The notes beneath the pieces are model-generated. The model was not told where the DNA came from. It did no database searches and worked only from the letters and a program-made list of their open reading frames with translations. This document shows positions 1 through 7,664 of a stretch of 49,878 nt of DNA, one piece after another (position 1 is the stretch's first letter; each line of letters begins with the position of its first letter). Location of the stretch: NCBI GenBank assembly GCA_902784475.1, contig CACZUX010000006.1, positions 1 to 49,878 on the forward strand. The letters are read 5' to 3'. The position numbers were made by a program, and so were the translations under genes. This stretch comes from an uncultured Bacteroidales bacterium (lineage in GTDB: Bacteria > Bacteroidota > Bacteroidia > Bacteroidales > Bacteroidaceae).

Positions 1-118
1 CCACAAAAAAACCTCGCTTTCGGGCCAAAATGACATCAATAGAGCAAGTCGCAGCGCAATTCTGCAAAAAGGATGCAAAAAAATGTTTGGAACGGAGGAG
101 CATTGCGTGGACTTTTTA

Positions 119-150
119 TTTGCAAACACCACATTTTTTTGGTAAATTTG
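119..150 (+). promoter_or_regulatory. Bacteroidota-type promoter of the recombinase gene
   Basis: TTTG at 119-122 and TAAATTTG at 143-150 are separated by 20 bp, matching the TTTG/TAnnTTTG consensus. The recombinase ATG at 164 lies only 13 nt beyond the -7 box, so the 5' leader would be very short. Confidence 0.6.
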
Positions 151-163
151 GTCAAAAAAGGCT

Positions 164-787
164 ATGATATACGGATACATCAGAGTGAGCACCGACAAGC
201 AAACGGTAGAGAACCAGCGCTTTGAGATCAAGCGCTTCTGCGAACAGGAGATGATGCACATCGACGGATGGATAGAAGAGAGCGTCAGCGGCACACGCAA
301 CTATCGCGACCGGCGGCTCGGCACGCTGCTCGGACGAGTGAAAAGCGGCGATTTCATCGTCTGTTCCGAACTCTCGCGTCTGGGGCGTTCGCTCTTCATG
401 ATTATGGAGATACTGAGTCTCTGCATGAAGAAGGAATGCCGCGTGTGGACCGTGAAGGACGGATATCGTCTGGGCGACGACATACAGAGCAAGGTGCTGG
501 CCTTTGCCTTCGGGCTGTCGGCGGAGATTGAGCGCAACCTCATCTCGCAGCGCACCAAAGAGGCATTGGCGCGCAAGAAGGCCGAAGGGGTGCGGCTGGG
601 ACGCATCAGGGGCAGCAAGAACCGCCGCCACAAGATGACGGGCAAGGAGCAGTTGGCGCGTGACCTCTTTGCACGGGGTGTGAGTGTGTGCGCCGCAGCG
701 CGTCAGCTGAAGGTGGGGCGCAACACGCTCTACCGATGGATGGCGGAGGAGAGGAAGAGATTGAGAGAAGCTACTGTTTCAGAGTAG
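164..787 (+). CDS. Small serine recombinase (resolvase/invertase family)
   Basis: 207 residues, the usual size of a small serine recombinase. The N-terminal resolvase domain begins YIRVSTDKQ with the nucleophile Ser9, and continues with the ELSRLGRS block and the long E-helix region (AEIERNLISQRTKEAL). A C-terminal helix-turn-helix (CAAARQLKVGRNTLYRW, about residues 171-192) should bind the crossover site. The family resolves or inverts DNA by double-strand exchange; the size and layout are close to the Bacteroides master invertases, but resolvase activity is equally possible. The start at ATG 164 follows a good promoter. Its 3' end overlaps the convergent ATPase gene by 9 bp. No obvious invertible segment or paired crossover site was found beside it, so its targets may lie elsewhere. 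Confidence 0.88.
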   Translation: MIYGYIRVSTDKQTVENQRFEIKRFCEQEMMHIDGWIEESVSGTRNYRDRRLGTLLGRVKSGDFIVCSELSRLGRSLFMIMEILSLCMKKECRVWTVKDGYRLGDDIQSKVLAFAFGLSAEIERNLISQRTKEALARKKAEGVRLGRIRGSKNRRHKMTGKEQLARDLFARGVSVCAAARQLKVGRNTLYRWMAEERKRLREATVSE

Positions 788-1903
788 AAATTCATCCGCA
801 TTCTTTGGGGTGATGACTTGGAAACTGGCTTCAGGATAGGCTTTGGCAAAAGACTCCGGCACGCGACAGGCGGCTTTCTTGTCATTCCACTTGAATTCAT
901 ACGCACAAAGGCGGCCGTTTTCTTCCTCCAGATAGTCAATCTCCTTTTGCTGCTGGGTTCGCCAAAACCAGTACTGAGCCAGCCGGTCATCATAAGAAAG
1001 ACGTTTCAGACGTTCGGATATCACATAGTTTTCCCACAAAGCTCCCGTGTCAGCCCTGTTCTCCGTTTGGGCGAGATTGCCGATAATTGCATTGCGTACA
1101 CCTAAATCCCAAAAGTATATCTTACGGCTGGACTTCAGCTCGTTACGCAGGTTGCGCGAGAAACTGTTCAACCGGAAGATGATGAACGACTTCTCCAGAA
1201 TATCTACGTAGCGTTCAACGGTTTTGGAATCTAATCCAACCAATTGTCCAACCTCATTGTAACTGACCTGGCTGCCAATCTGAAAAGCAAGTGCCTTCAA
1301 CAAGCGGACAAGTTTGTCGGGCTTGTTAATACCCTCGATAGCCAGAATGTCTTTATACAGGAAGCTATTAGACAGCTCTTTGAGTATGACTGCTTCGTTG
1401 CCAGGATTGCTGACCACCTCTGGATAGTAGCCATAGACCATACGATGTGGAATTAGGCGCAACTCATCCAAAAGGCTCGCATGAGCAACCATTTCTCCAA
1501 AGGAGAGAGGAAACATTTGGAACTCCCGTTTGCGCCCCATCAACGAATCATTGACTTTGGAGGCCAACAAAAAAGAACTGCTCCCTGTGGCCACCACCTG
1601 CACTTCTTTGATTTGATCGGTAATCAGTTTCAACCGCAGTCCAATATCAGGGATACGTTGGGCCTCATCAATAATTAGCGTCTTACTGCTTCCAAGCAAG
1701 GCCCTCAGTCTTGAAGATGTCATTTGAGCAAAAAGTTCCTGGACATCCATGTCGTCTCCGTTCATCCAAAGAACGTCCTCCTGTGGTCGAAACAATGACT
1801 CCAAGAGTGTGGACTTACCTACCTGTCTGGCGCCCATAACAACTATCGCCTTGCCGTTTCCCAAAAGTTCAGGAATCTTGTCCTCTAATACTCTGTGAAC
1901 CAT
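779..1903 (-). CDS. AAA ATPase with DUF4143 (AAA_14 family)
   Basis: 374 residues. Walker A is GARQVGKS at residues 24-31, Walker B is TLIIDEAQRI, and a sensor-like ATGSSSF follows. The C-terminal half is the DUF4143 region, with a winged-helix-like stretch (SYNEVGQLVGLDSKTVERY) and a PD-(D/E)XK-like signature (KEIDYL then EFKWN). These proteins occur in multiple copies in Bacteroidales and other anaerobes; their function is not established, and nuclease or mobility roles are only suggested by fold. The gene has its own promoter, with a degenerate 32-bp tandem repeat upstream, and converges on the recombinase. A second, more distant family member lies at 6245-7567. Confidence 0.85.
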   Translation of the reverse strand: MVHRVLEDKIPELLGNGKAIVVMGARQVGKSTLLESLFRPQEDVLWMNGDDMDVQELFAQMTSSRLRALLGSSKTLIIDEAQRIPDIGLRLKLITDQIKEVQVVATGSSSFLLASKVNDSLMGRKREFQMFPLSFGEMVAHASLLDELRLIPHRMVYGYYPEVVSNPGNEAVILKELSNSFLYKDILAIEGINKPDKLVRLLKALAFQIGSQVSYNEVGQLVGLDSKTVERYVDILEKSFIIFRLNSFSRNLRNELKSSRKIYFWDLGVRNAIIGNLAQTENRADTGALWENYVISERLKRLSYDDRLAQYWFWRTQQQKEIDYLEEENGRLCAYEFKWNDKKAACRVPESFAKAYPEASFQVITPKNADEFLL

Positions 1904-1933
1904 GTCTGCCTTGTTTTAATATTAATTCGAGGA

Positions 1934-1965
1934 CAAAAGTAGAAAAAAACAACCAATTTTCCAAA
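1934..1965 (-). promoter_or_regulatory. Promoter of the first DUF4143 ATPase
   Basis: On the minus strand, TTTG (1965-1962) and TACTTTTG (1941-1934) are separated by 20 bp, upstream of the ATG at 1903. The -33 TTTG lies inside the nearest copy of the 32-bp repeat. Confidence 0.65.
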
Positions 1966-2056
1966 AATCTTATAAGAAAATCGGATTTAAATCCAAAAAA
2001 CTTAAAGTTATTCGGGAAACGAATCCAAAAATCTTAATTTAAACATTGATGAACTT
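1961..2056. repeat. Degenerate 32-bp tandem repeat, three units
   Basis: Units begin at 1961, 1993 and 2025, each opening with CCAAAAA(T/A)CTTA; the first two also share TCGG near unit position 21. The spacing is exactly 32 bp, about three helical turns. The block is very AT-rich and lies directly upstream of the leftward ATPase gene, with the first unit overlapping its -33 box. An autoregulatory binding array is possible but unproven. Confidence 0.55.
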
Positions 2057-2088
2057 CCCAAGGAGCGCCACTCATCGCTGCTACGCTA

Positions 2089-2209
2089 TACCCAAGCCCT
2101 AACCAAGGACTACCCAAGGACTAGCCATACCCTAAGCAAGCCCATGGAGCTGGCTAGGAGCTGGCTAGAAGCTGACTAGGAGCTGGCTAGGAGCTTGCTA
2201 GAGCGAAGG
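2089..2209. repeat. 11-bp tandem array, eleven units
   Basis: 121 bp can be cut into eleven consecutive 11-mers, nearly all beginning with TA. The left five resemble TACCCAAGGAC; the right six resemble TAGGAGCTGGC, with exact copies at 2155-2165 and 2177-2187. No open frame spans it and it is not a CRISPR (no spacers). The period is close to one DNA turn. The rest of the 1904-2244 gap holds only the ATPase promoter and the 32-bp repeat. Confidence 0.75.
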
Positions 2210-2244
2210 AAGGAGGAGGGTGAGAGGAACTTTCAGGCAAAATA

Positions 2245-2276
2245 TTTGGAGGATAAATAATTTTATCGTACTTTTG
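2245..2276 (+). promoter_or_regulatory. Promoter of the overlapping mini-ORF pair
   Basis: TTTG at 2245-2248 and TACTTTTG at 2269-2276 are separated by 20 bp. An AGGAAAGGAG Shine-Dalgarno-like stretch (2281-2290) precedes the ATG at 2299, unusual in this window. Confidence 0.65.
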
Positions 2277-2298
2277 CAGTAGGAAAGGAGAAAAACAT

Positions 2299-2418
2299 AT
2301 GTGTGTGATAGAAAAAAGTCCGCGGAGTATCACTGTTCGTATGAGCCATCGACGCTGGAACAGAATGCTTGAACTGGAACAGGCTTATCGTTTGGCCCGC
2401 ACCATTAAGCGCGTGTGA
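2299..2418 (+). CDS. Basic 39-residue protein of unknown function
   Basis: The ORF begins MCVIEKSPRS, continues with an Arg-rich stretch (SHRRWNRMLELEQAYRLART) and ends IKRV. A consensus promoter, a strong purine-rich ribosome-binding site 8 nt upstream of the ATG, and a terminator after the next ORF support a real transcription unit. Its stop overlaps the GTG of the following ORF (GTGTGA), so either the two are translationally coupled or one ancestral gene was split by a frameshift. I do not recognise the family. Small basic plus small acidic partner is a layout seen in toxin-antitoxin pairs, but nothing here proves that. Confidence 0.5.
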   Translation: MCVIEKSPRSITVRMSHRRWNRMLELEQAYRLARTIKRV

Positions 2419-2534
2419 TTATTCGTGCGCGTATTGTAGAGGACGAGTTGCAATTGATATACATCTACGACAAAGCTGACATCGGCAACATTGCGGATAG
2501 TTTCCTGCGCGATATTTTGAAGCGCATGGAATAG
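2415..2534 (+). CDS. Acidic 39-residue protein, coupled to the preceding ORF
   Basis: With a GTG start at 2415 the product begins VIIRARIVEDELQLIYIYD (initiator Met in vivo), then KADIGNIADSFLRDILKRME. The start overlaps the stop of the upstream ORF by 4 nt. It looks like a short beta strand plus a C-terminal amphipathic helix. The frame may instead be the second half of a single protein joined to the upstream ORF by frameshifting. It is followed by a rho-independent terminator at 2573. Family unknown. Confidence 0.42.
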   Translation: MIIRARIVEDELQLIYIYDKADIGNIADSFLRDILKRME

Positions 2535-2572
2535 CCTTCCTGATTCTTCTGTAAAGATTTTTACCTGATCTT

Positions 2573-2597
2573 GCCCCGTTTAACGACGGGGCTTTTT
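2573..2597 (+). terminator. Rho-independent terminator
   Basis: A perfect 7-bp stem (GCCCCGT / ACGGGGC) with a 6-nt loop is followed by TTTTTGTG. It closes the mini-ORF transcription unit. Confidence 0.85.
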
Positions 2598-2602
2598 GTG
2601 TT

Positions 2603-2626
2603 CCGTTCTATCGGCCGATAGAACGG
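2603..2626. repeat. Perfect 24-bp palindrome
   Basis: The half site CCGTTCTATCGG is followed directly by its exact reverse complement, six bases after the terminator above. ATTTTT follows, so it could be a second terminator stem with no loop; the perfect dyad also fits an operator or recombination core site. It lies 77 bp upstream of the secreted-protein gene. Confidence 0.7.
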
Positions 2627-2702
2627 ATTTTTGGAGGACTTGCCGATAAGAAAAACGTGTGATAACTAATACTTATATTTACCTAACTTAAATTATTTAA
2701 CT

Positions 2703-5700
2703 ATGAAGAAAAAACTATTTCTTTTGTTGTGCGCACTGCTGACAACAGTCGGGATGTGGGCACAAAAGGACATTACGTCGACGTACATCACTAATGCCAC
2801 GCTAAAGGATGGCTACAACACAGGATGGACAGCCTCGAACTTTAATGCTGGTCCCACTCAGGGAAACAACACCGAAGGCTATGCTGTTGAATCTTACGCA
2901 GGTTGGGGCTCTGTTGAAAGACCCTCATTTAGTATGAAGCAGACCATTACATTACCCAAAGGCCACTATAGACTGGTTAACTATTCGTTCTATAGGTATG
3001 GAGAAGCTTATAATACAGACGCTTCAAAATCAGAAGCATATCTATGCGCAGGAGAGACTAAGGTTAAGATTGTTACTTTGGGCAGCATAGCAAACCAGGC
3101 TGCTTATGCTAACGCTATGGATGAGGCGGCTAACCGTTTCGAAACCAAGATGTATCGCAATGTTGTTGAATTTGATATCGATGCGGACGATACAGAAATT
3201 AGTGTTGGTGTTGAAGGTACTCACAGCATAGCAAAGTCTTGGTTCATCTGTGGTATGTTTGAACTCTTTGACCTTAATGATGTCGCTTCGGTAAGTTCTC
3301 CCACGGATATGACATATGCTATTACTAATCCTGGATTTGAGTATCTTAATTTAACCGGATGGACAAACAATGGTTTTTCATATGTTGATAACAATGACAA
3401 CATTGGAGGAAAATCAGGTAAGGCATATATTGAATATTACAAATGGGGAGGACTTGAAAACAACAAGTCCATTTCCCAAACACTTACGGGTCTGGATGAA
3501 GGTCTGTACGAGGTTACTGTCTATGGTCATCAGCAGCAAGGAACGCCTAACGACGGCGTAAAACTCTATGCCAACGATGACTTCACCTATATCGGTTCAA
3601 CTACGCAGGACTACTCTGTGCGAACTACCGTGGACGACGGTCAACTTACCATCATGATTAAGACAGAAGGCAGTACAGCCAACTGGACCGCTTTCGACAA
3701 GTTTCGCTTGAAATTCTATGGCGATCCATTGGAGGCATATAGGGAACTGTTGGCAAATGCTGTTACTGCAGCTCAAGCTCTTGTTGACGGCAATACAATT
3801 CCCAATGCAGCAGAGACGGCATTGCAGACCGTTATCAATGACAACGACAACGATCCTGAGACATTCACCACAATAGATGAATTTACTACAGCAATTAGTA
3901 ATATAGAAACAGCCTATAACACCTATAAGGCACTTGAAACTCCATATGCTGCTTGGCAAACAGTAAAGGATTTGGCAGATGATATTGCTGATTTGGCATA
4001 CGTAGAGACTGTATCTGGCAGTCACACTACATTTACAGATGCTATTTCAGCTCAGAATACTGCTGCGGAAGCATCTACGACAGCAGGAGACCTAAATACC
4101 GCTTCTACAACCTTGAAGACAGCTATTAAGACATACATGAGTGGCGCGACACTTACATTCGTTAGTGAACTCGACTTTACTTGTATGATTGAAAACCCAA
4201 GTTTCGAAACAGGAGACTTCACTGGTTGGACAAATACAGGTATGGCATTACAAGATAATGCTTCATTTGGTAAGACTGGTACATACTATGCAGAAAAGTG
4301 GGAGCCTAACGGCACGTTTGGTGTTAGTCAGATAATCGCAAGTCTGCCTGCTGGTTCATATAGCATATCCGCACATGCAAAGGCACGTACAGTATCATCT
4401 GCAAAGGTATATGCAGGAAGCAAAGAAACTGCTGTAACGATTTCTGACTCTGAAGCTGATTATGATGTTGAATTCGTTAGTACGGGAAGCGATGTAGAAT
4501 TTGGTTTCGAAGGTGAAGGTAACGGTACTGGTGCAAGTTGGCTTTGCGTTGACAACTTTACTTTGACATTCCAGGGTTATGCTGCTACAGCAGAGGAGAA
4601 AGCAGCTTTGGCTGATGCCATTGACGATGTTGAAGACAATGTTGCCGGCTTCGAAACCGGTGAGTTCGCTCCCTACAACAACATTGATGCATTTGCCGCT
4701 TTGGCTGCTGCACAGGCTATCGATCCCGAAACTGCTTCCAGTGAGGCTGTCGTCGCTGCTACTACTGCTTTGACTGGTACTTCCTGGACAGCCAATGTTG
4801 CTGAGGTGAATGCTGTTTATGACGGCACATTCGCAGCAGCTACTAACAACGGAGCACCTGCAGGATGGACAATGAGCAACAACACGTTGGGTGGCGATTA
4901 CCATTCACGTGCGTTTGTTGGTGATGCTCGTCTATCTGAGTTTAACGGAACCAACTCTGGTTTCTTCCAGCGTTATGATGGCACCAATAGTAGCCGAGGT
5001 TCACAATATTACTATGGTAACACCGCAGGATACACCATGCCACTTAAGGCTGCAACAACTTACCGTGTTACCGCCGATTTCACTAACTGGGGCACAACTA
5101 ATGAGAAACCACTGACACTGAATGTGGATGGTCCGAATAGCTTCAATGCTTATCAGGATAAAACGTCAACAAAGAATGCTGATACCGGATCTGATACGCC
5201 AGACAAATTTGATATTATCTTCACTACCACCGATGCCGGCAATTATACTATTCGATTCCAAGTAAAGGGTAGTGACGATAACGCACATAATGTTATAGTA
5301 TCAAATATCGAGCTGAAGAAGATGCCTGCTCAGTCCAAGACTATCTCTGCTGCCGGATGGGCAACATACTGTTCTCCCTATGCTCTTGACCTTGAGCACG
5401 CCACCGGCCTGACGGATGCATATATCGTGACTGGCGGTGCTGCCGGCGTGCTGACGAAGACTTCCGTAAAGGGTGGCACAGTTCCCGCTAACACCGGTCT
5501 GCTGCTGAAGGGCGATGAAGGAACAGCAACGATTCCCGTCGTAGCAAGCAGCTCCACCAATGTTGAAGCCAACAAGCTGGTAGGTGTAAATGCTGCCACT
5601 GAGATTGCTGCAAATGCCGGCTATGTACTGATGGGTTCGCCCTCTCTCGGCTTCTATCAGAATGCAAACAAATTCACCGTAGGTGCTAATACCGCTTACT

Positions 5701-5894
5701 TGCCCAGTAATTTCGATGGATCTGGTGCTCGCGACTTCTTCAGACTTGAAGATGATTTCACCGGCATCAACGCTGTTGAGGCTGCAGAAGTTAAGGCAGA
5801 AGGCCTGAAGGATGGCAAGTTCCTCGAGAACGGCAAGATCATCATCGTGAAGAACGGCGTGAAGTACAGTGCTAACGGCCAAATCCTGAAGTAA
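2703..5894 (+). CDS. Large secreted multi-module protein with carbohydrate-binding-like domains
   Basis: 1063 residues. The signal peptide MKKKLFLLLCALLTTVGMWAQ ends in the AQ typical of Bacteroidales. Four jelly-roll-like modules follow, at about residues 22-195, 205-340, 495-625 and 700-870. Two start with the signature NP(G/S)FE...GWT and carry aromatic residues suited to glycan contact. They are joined by Ala/Thr-rich helical linkers. A beta-rich domain (about 880-1015; AGWATYCSPYALDL, VPANTGLLLKG, YVLMG motifs) is common in Prevotella surface proteins. The C-terminus (ENGKIIIVKNGVKYSANGQILK region) resembles a type IX sorting tail; that is inference. No catalytic domain is seen, so binding or adhesion is likely. 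The gene is AT-richer than the core genes. Confidence 0.85.
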   Translation: MKKKLFLLLCALLTTVGMWAQKDITSTYITNATLKDGYNTGWTASNFNAGPTQGNNTEGYAVESYAGWGSVERPSFSMKQTITLPKGHYRLVNYSFYRYGEAYNTDASKSEAYLCAGETKVKIVTLGSIANQAAYANAMDEAANRFETKMYRNVVEFDIDADDTEISVGVEGTHSIAKSWFICGMFELFDLNDVASVSSPTDMTYAITNPGFEYLNLTGWTNNGFSYVDNNDNIGGKSGKAYIEYYKWGGLENNKSISQTLTGLDEGLYEVTVYGHQQQGTPNDGVKLYANDDFTYIGSTTQDYSVRTTVDDGQLTIMIKTEGSTANWTAFDKFRLKFYGDPLEAYRELLANAVTAAQALVDGNTIPNAAETALQTVINDNDNDPETFTTIDEFTTAISNIETAYNTYKALETPYAAWQTVKDLADDIADLAYVETVSGSHTTFTDAISAQNTAAEASTTAGDLNTASTTLKTAIKTYMSGATLTFVSELDFTCMIENPSFETGDFTGWTNTGMALQDNASFGKTGTYYAEKWEPNGTFGVSQIIASLPAGSYSISAHAKARTVSSAKVYAGSKETAVTISDSEADYDVEFVSTGSDVEFGFEGEGNGTGASWLCVDNFTLTFQGYAATAEEKAALADAIDDVEDNVAGFETGEFAPYNNIDAFAALAAAQAIDPETASSEAVVAATTALTGTSWTANVAEVNAVYDGTFAAATNNGAPAGWTMSNNTLGGDYHSRAFVGDARLSEFNGTNSGFFQRYDGTNSSRGSQYYYGNTAGYTMPLKAATTYRVTADFTNWGTTNEKPLTLNVDGPNSFNAYQDKTSTKNADTGSDTPDKFDIIFTTTDAGNYTIRFQVKGSDDNAHNVIVSNIELKKMPAQSKTISAAGWATYCSPYALDLEHATGLTDAYIVTGGAAGVLTKTSVKGGTVPANTGLLLKGDEGTATIPVVASSSTNVEANKLVGVNAATEIAANAGYVLMGSPSLGFYQNANKFTVGANTAYLPSNFDGSGARDFFRLEDDFTGINAVEAAEVKAEGLKDGKFLENGKIIIVKNGVKYSANGQILK

Positions 5895-5913
5895 TATATA
5901 TAAGGTAACACTC

Positions 5914-5937
5914 CCTCCCGGGTTTCGGCCCGGGAGG
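5914..5937 (+). promoter_or_regulatory. GC-rich intercistronic hairpin
   Basis: A 9-bp perfect stem (CCTCCCGGG / CCCGGGAGG) has a TTTCGG loop. It follows the secreted-protein stop by 19 nt and precedes the peptide gene by 18 nt. No T-run follows, so it is better read as an mRNA processing or stability element, or a weak terminator, than a full terminator. Confidence 0.6.
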
Positions 5938-5955
5938 ACATAAAACGGAAATACA

Positions 5956-6126
5956 ATGAAAAAGACATATATTGAACCTAAAAACACGGTCGTTAGCATC
6001 AATCTGGAGACGTTGATTGCTCAGTCTCCTCTATATGGAGGCTCGACAAATGCAAACAGCGGAAACCTTTCCCGTGAGGTAGTCCAGGAAAATATCGAAG
6101 CTCCTGACGCTTGGGAAGAATGGTAA
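5956..6126 (+). CDS. 56-residue MKKTYIEPK-type peptide of unknown function
   Basis: The product starts MKKTYIEPKNTVVSINLETL, has a middle Gly/Ser/Asn segment (SPLYGGSTNANSGN) and an acidic, Trp-containing end (DAWEEW). Short proteins with an MKK(T)YI-P---V leader-like start followed by a variable Gly-rich or acidic tail are a recurrent, poorly understood group in Prevotella and Bacteroides. It sits behind the secreted protein across the 5914 hairpin and ahead of a terminator, so it is probably co-transcribed. A precursor peptide is one possibility, but no maturase gene is nearby. Confidence 0.65.
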   Translation: MKKTYIEPKNTVVSINLETLIAQSPLYGGSTNANSGNLSREVVQENIEAPDAWEEW

Positions 6127-6132
6127 TTATCT

Positions 6133-6160
6133 AATTGATAATTGACAATTGACAATTGAT
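6133..6160. repeat. Heptanucleotide tandem repeat, four units
   Basis: Four consecutive 7-mers follow the pattern AATTGA(T,C,C,T). The repeat lies between the peptide gene stop and its terminator and has the same architecture as the array at 40101-40128. Confidence 0.75.
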
Positions 6161-6186
6161 AATTAGAAAATAGTAAATCAAGGAAA

Positions 6187-6220
6187 GGCGGAGTGGCAGC
6201 AATGTCGCTCCGCCGTTTTT
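6187..6220 (+). terminator. Rho-independent terminator (copy 1 of a duplicated hairpin)
   Basis: The stem GGCGGAG (6187-6193) pairs with CTCCGCC (6208-6214) and is followed by GTTTTT. The 27 bases at 6187-6213 recur identically at 7772-7798. Confidence 0.8.
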
Positions 6221-6244
6221 AGTTTACGATTAAGCAGTTGAGAA

Positions 6245-7567
6245 CTACGTGTGAGCCTGGCGTGAAAAGAAGGATTCAACGGCGAAAAGAGGAATGTTCT
6301 CCATCCAGCCCTGATCCGTATATGACTTCATGCTGCACCGTACGCCCAGAAGCAACAGCTGCTTGTGGTCAGCATTGATAAAGAAGGAAAGGGACTTCGA
6401 CTTGACATTCTCTTCCGCTTTGACCTCCACCGGAATAATACGCCGGGGCGTCTGCACCAGAAAATCTATCTCCTGCGTAGATTTCTCCTTACTGAAATAA
6501 TACACAGAAAGGTCTCGTTGGGGCACCAGCTGCTGTAGGACGTAATTCTCTGTGAAGGCCCCCTTGAACTCACGAAACAGGTTGTCGCCGAGGAGCATCT
6601 CACGAGGCTCCGTCTCAGACATCGCCGCCAAAAGGCCGCAATCGTTCATGTAGATCTTAAAAGCAGAGGAGTCTGCATAGAACTTCAACGGACGAGCGGG
6701 ACTGGCAGTGCGTTCGACCTTATATATCAAGCCGGCATCCACCAGCCATTGTATGGCCATCCCATATTCACGGGCTCTGGCTCCGGGAGCAATATTCTTA
6801 TAGACAAACTTCTTGTTTTCCTTGGCAAGTTGAGAGGGAACGGACCTCCATACGGCATGGATGCGTTGCGCCTCTGTTGCGGTGTGCTTGGACATGTCGT
6901 TCATATAAGAATCAATGATTTCCTGCTGAATGGCACGCGTCTTATACACATCTTTTGTCGTGAGGTAACAGACAACAACCTCTGGCATTCCGCCGACGAA
7001 ATAGTATTGCCTCAGGAGATCAGTGAGATGGGGGATGAAGCCTTCCAACAGCGGCCAGTCCCCTCTCTCGATGGCTTGAAGAAGAGGCTCTTCGCCGGAG
7101 GCAAGCATGAACTCGGAAAATGTCATCGGGTACATGCGAAGCGTGTTGACCTTGCCGACGGGATAGGATTCGTTGTGGCGCAGCGTAATGCCCAAAAGCG
7201 AGCCCGCTACAGCAACATGAATGTCACGGGCATCCTCGCAGAAGTATTTGAGAGAGGTGACGCCGTTAGGCACCTCCTGAATCTCATCGAAAACGAGCAG
7301 CGTCTCCCCCGGCGTTATCGTTGTCTTATAGTAAATGGAAATGCTGGAAATGATGCGCTGAATGTCAAAATCGCGCTCAAAAAGGCTTTCGGCAAACGGA
7401 TTGTGATGGCAATTGATGTAAACCATATTGCGATACTCCTTTTCGCCGAATTTCTTGAGGATGTAGGTCTTCCCCACCTGTCGCGCTCCGAGAAGAATGA
7501 GAGGCTTCCTGTCTGCAGATTCTTTCCAGGCCAACAGGTCATCATAAATGTGTCTGTGCATCTCCAT
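6245..7567 (-). CDS. AAA ATPase with DUF4143 (AAA_14 family), second copy
   Basis: 440 residues. Walker A is GARQVGKT (27-34), Walker B is LLVFDEIQEV, and the sensor-like motif is VAGSLLG. Central segments match the DUF4143 ATPases (SEFMLASGEEPL; YYFVGGMPEVV), and the C-terminal half ends in a PD-(D/E)XK-like pattern (QEIDFLVQ then IPVEVKAEEN). It is longer than and clearly diverged from the copy at 779-1903, so this is not a recent duplication. The ATG at 7567 is preceded by a -7-like box and by a 33-bp tandem repeat. Identical hairpins flank the gene at 6187 and 7772. Function is not established for the family. Confidence 0.87.
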   Translation of the reverse strand: MEMHRHIYDDLLAWKESADRKPLILLGARQVGKTYILKKFGEKEYRNMVYINCHHNPFAESLFERDFDIQRIISSISIYYKTTITPGETLLVFDEIQEVPNGVTSLKYFCEDARDIHVAVAGSLLGITLRHNESYPVGKVNTLRMYPMTFSEFMLASGEEPLLQAIERGDWPLLEGFIPHLTDLLRQYYFVGGMPEVVVCYLTTKDVYKTRAIQQEIIDSYMNDMSKHTATEAQRIHAVWRSVPSQLAKENKKFVYKNIAPGARAREYGMAIQWLVDAGLIYKVERTASPARPLKFYADSSAFKIYMNDCGLLAAMSETEPREMLLGDNLFREFKGAFTENYVLQQLVPQRDLSVYYFSKEKSTQEIDFLVQTPRRIIPVEVKAEENVKSKSLSFFINADHKQLLLLGVRCSMKSYTDQGWMENIPLFAVESFFSRQAHT

Positions 7568-7594
7568 AGGCGTAATGCTCTTTGTTTGTCAGTG

Positions 7595-7602
7595 CAAAAG
7601 TA
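7595..7602 (-). promoter_or_regulatory. -7 box for the second DUF4143 gene
   Basis: TACTTTTG on the minus strand lies 27 nt upstream of the ATG. The only candidate -33 element (CTTG, 16 bp away) is poorly spaced, so this rests on the -7 match. Confidence 0.4.
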
Positions 7603-7664
7603 GCCAAAAAAGTGTAGACAAGTGCATTTTCACCCAAATAAAGCGGGAGAATAATGCCGTTTTT

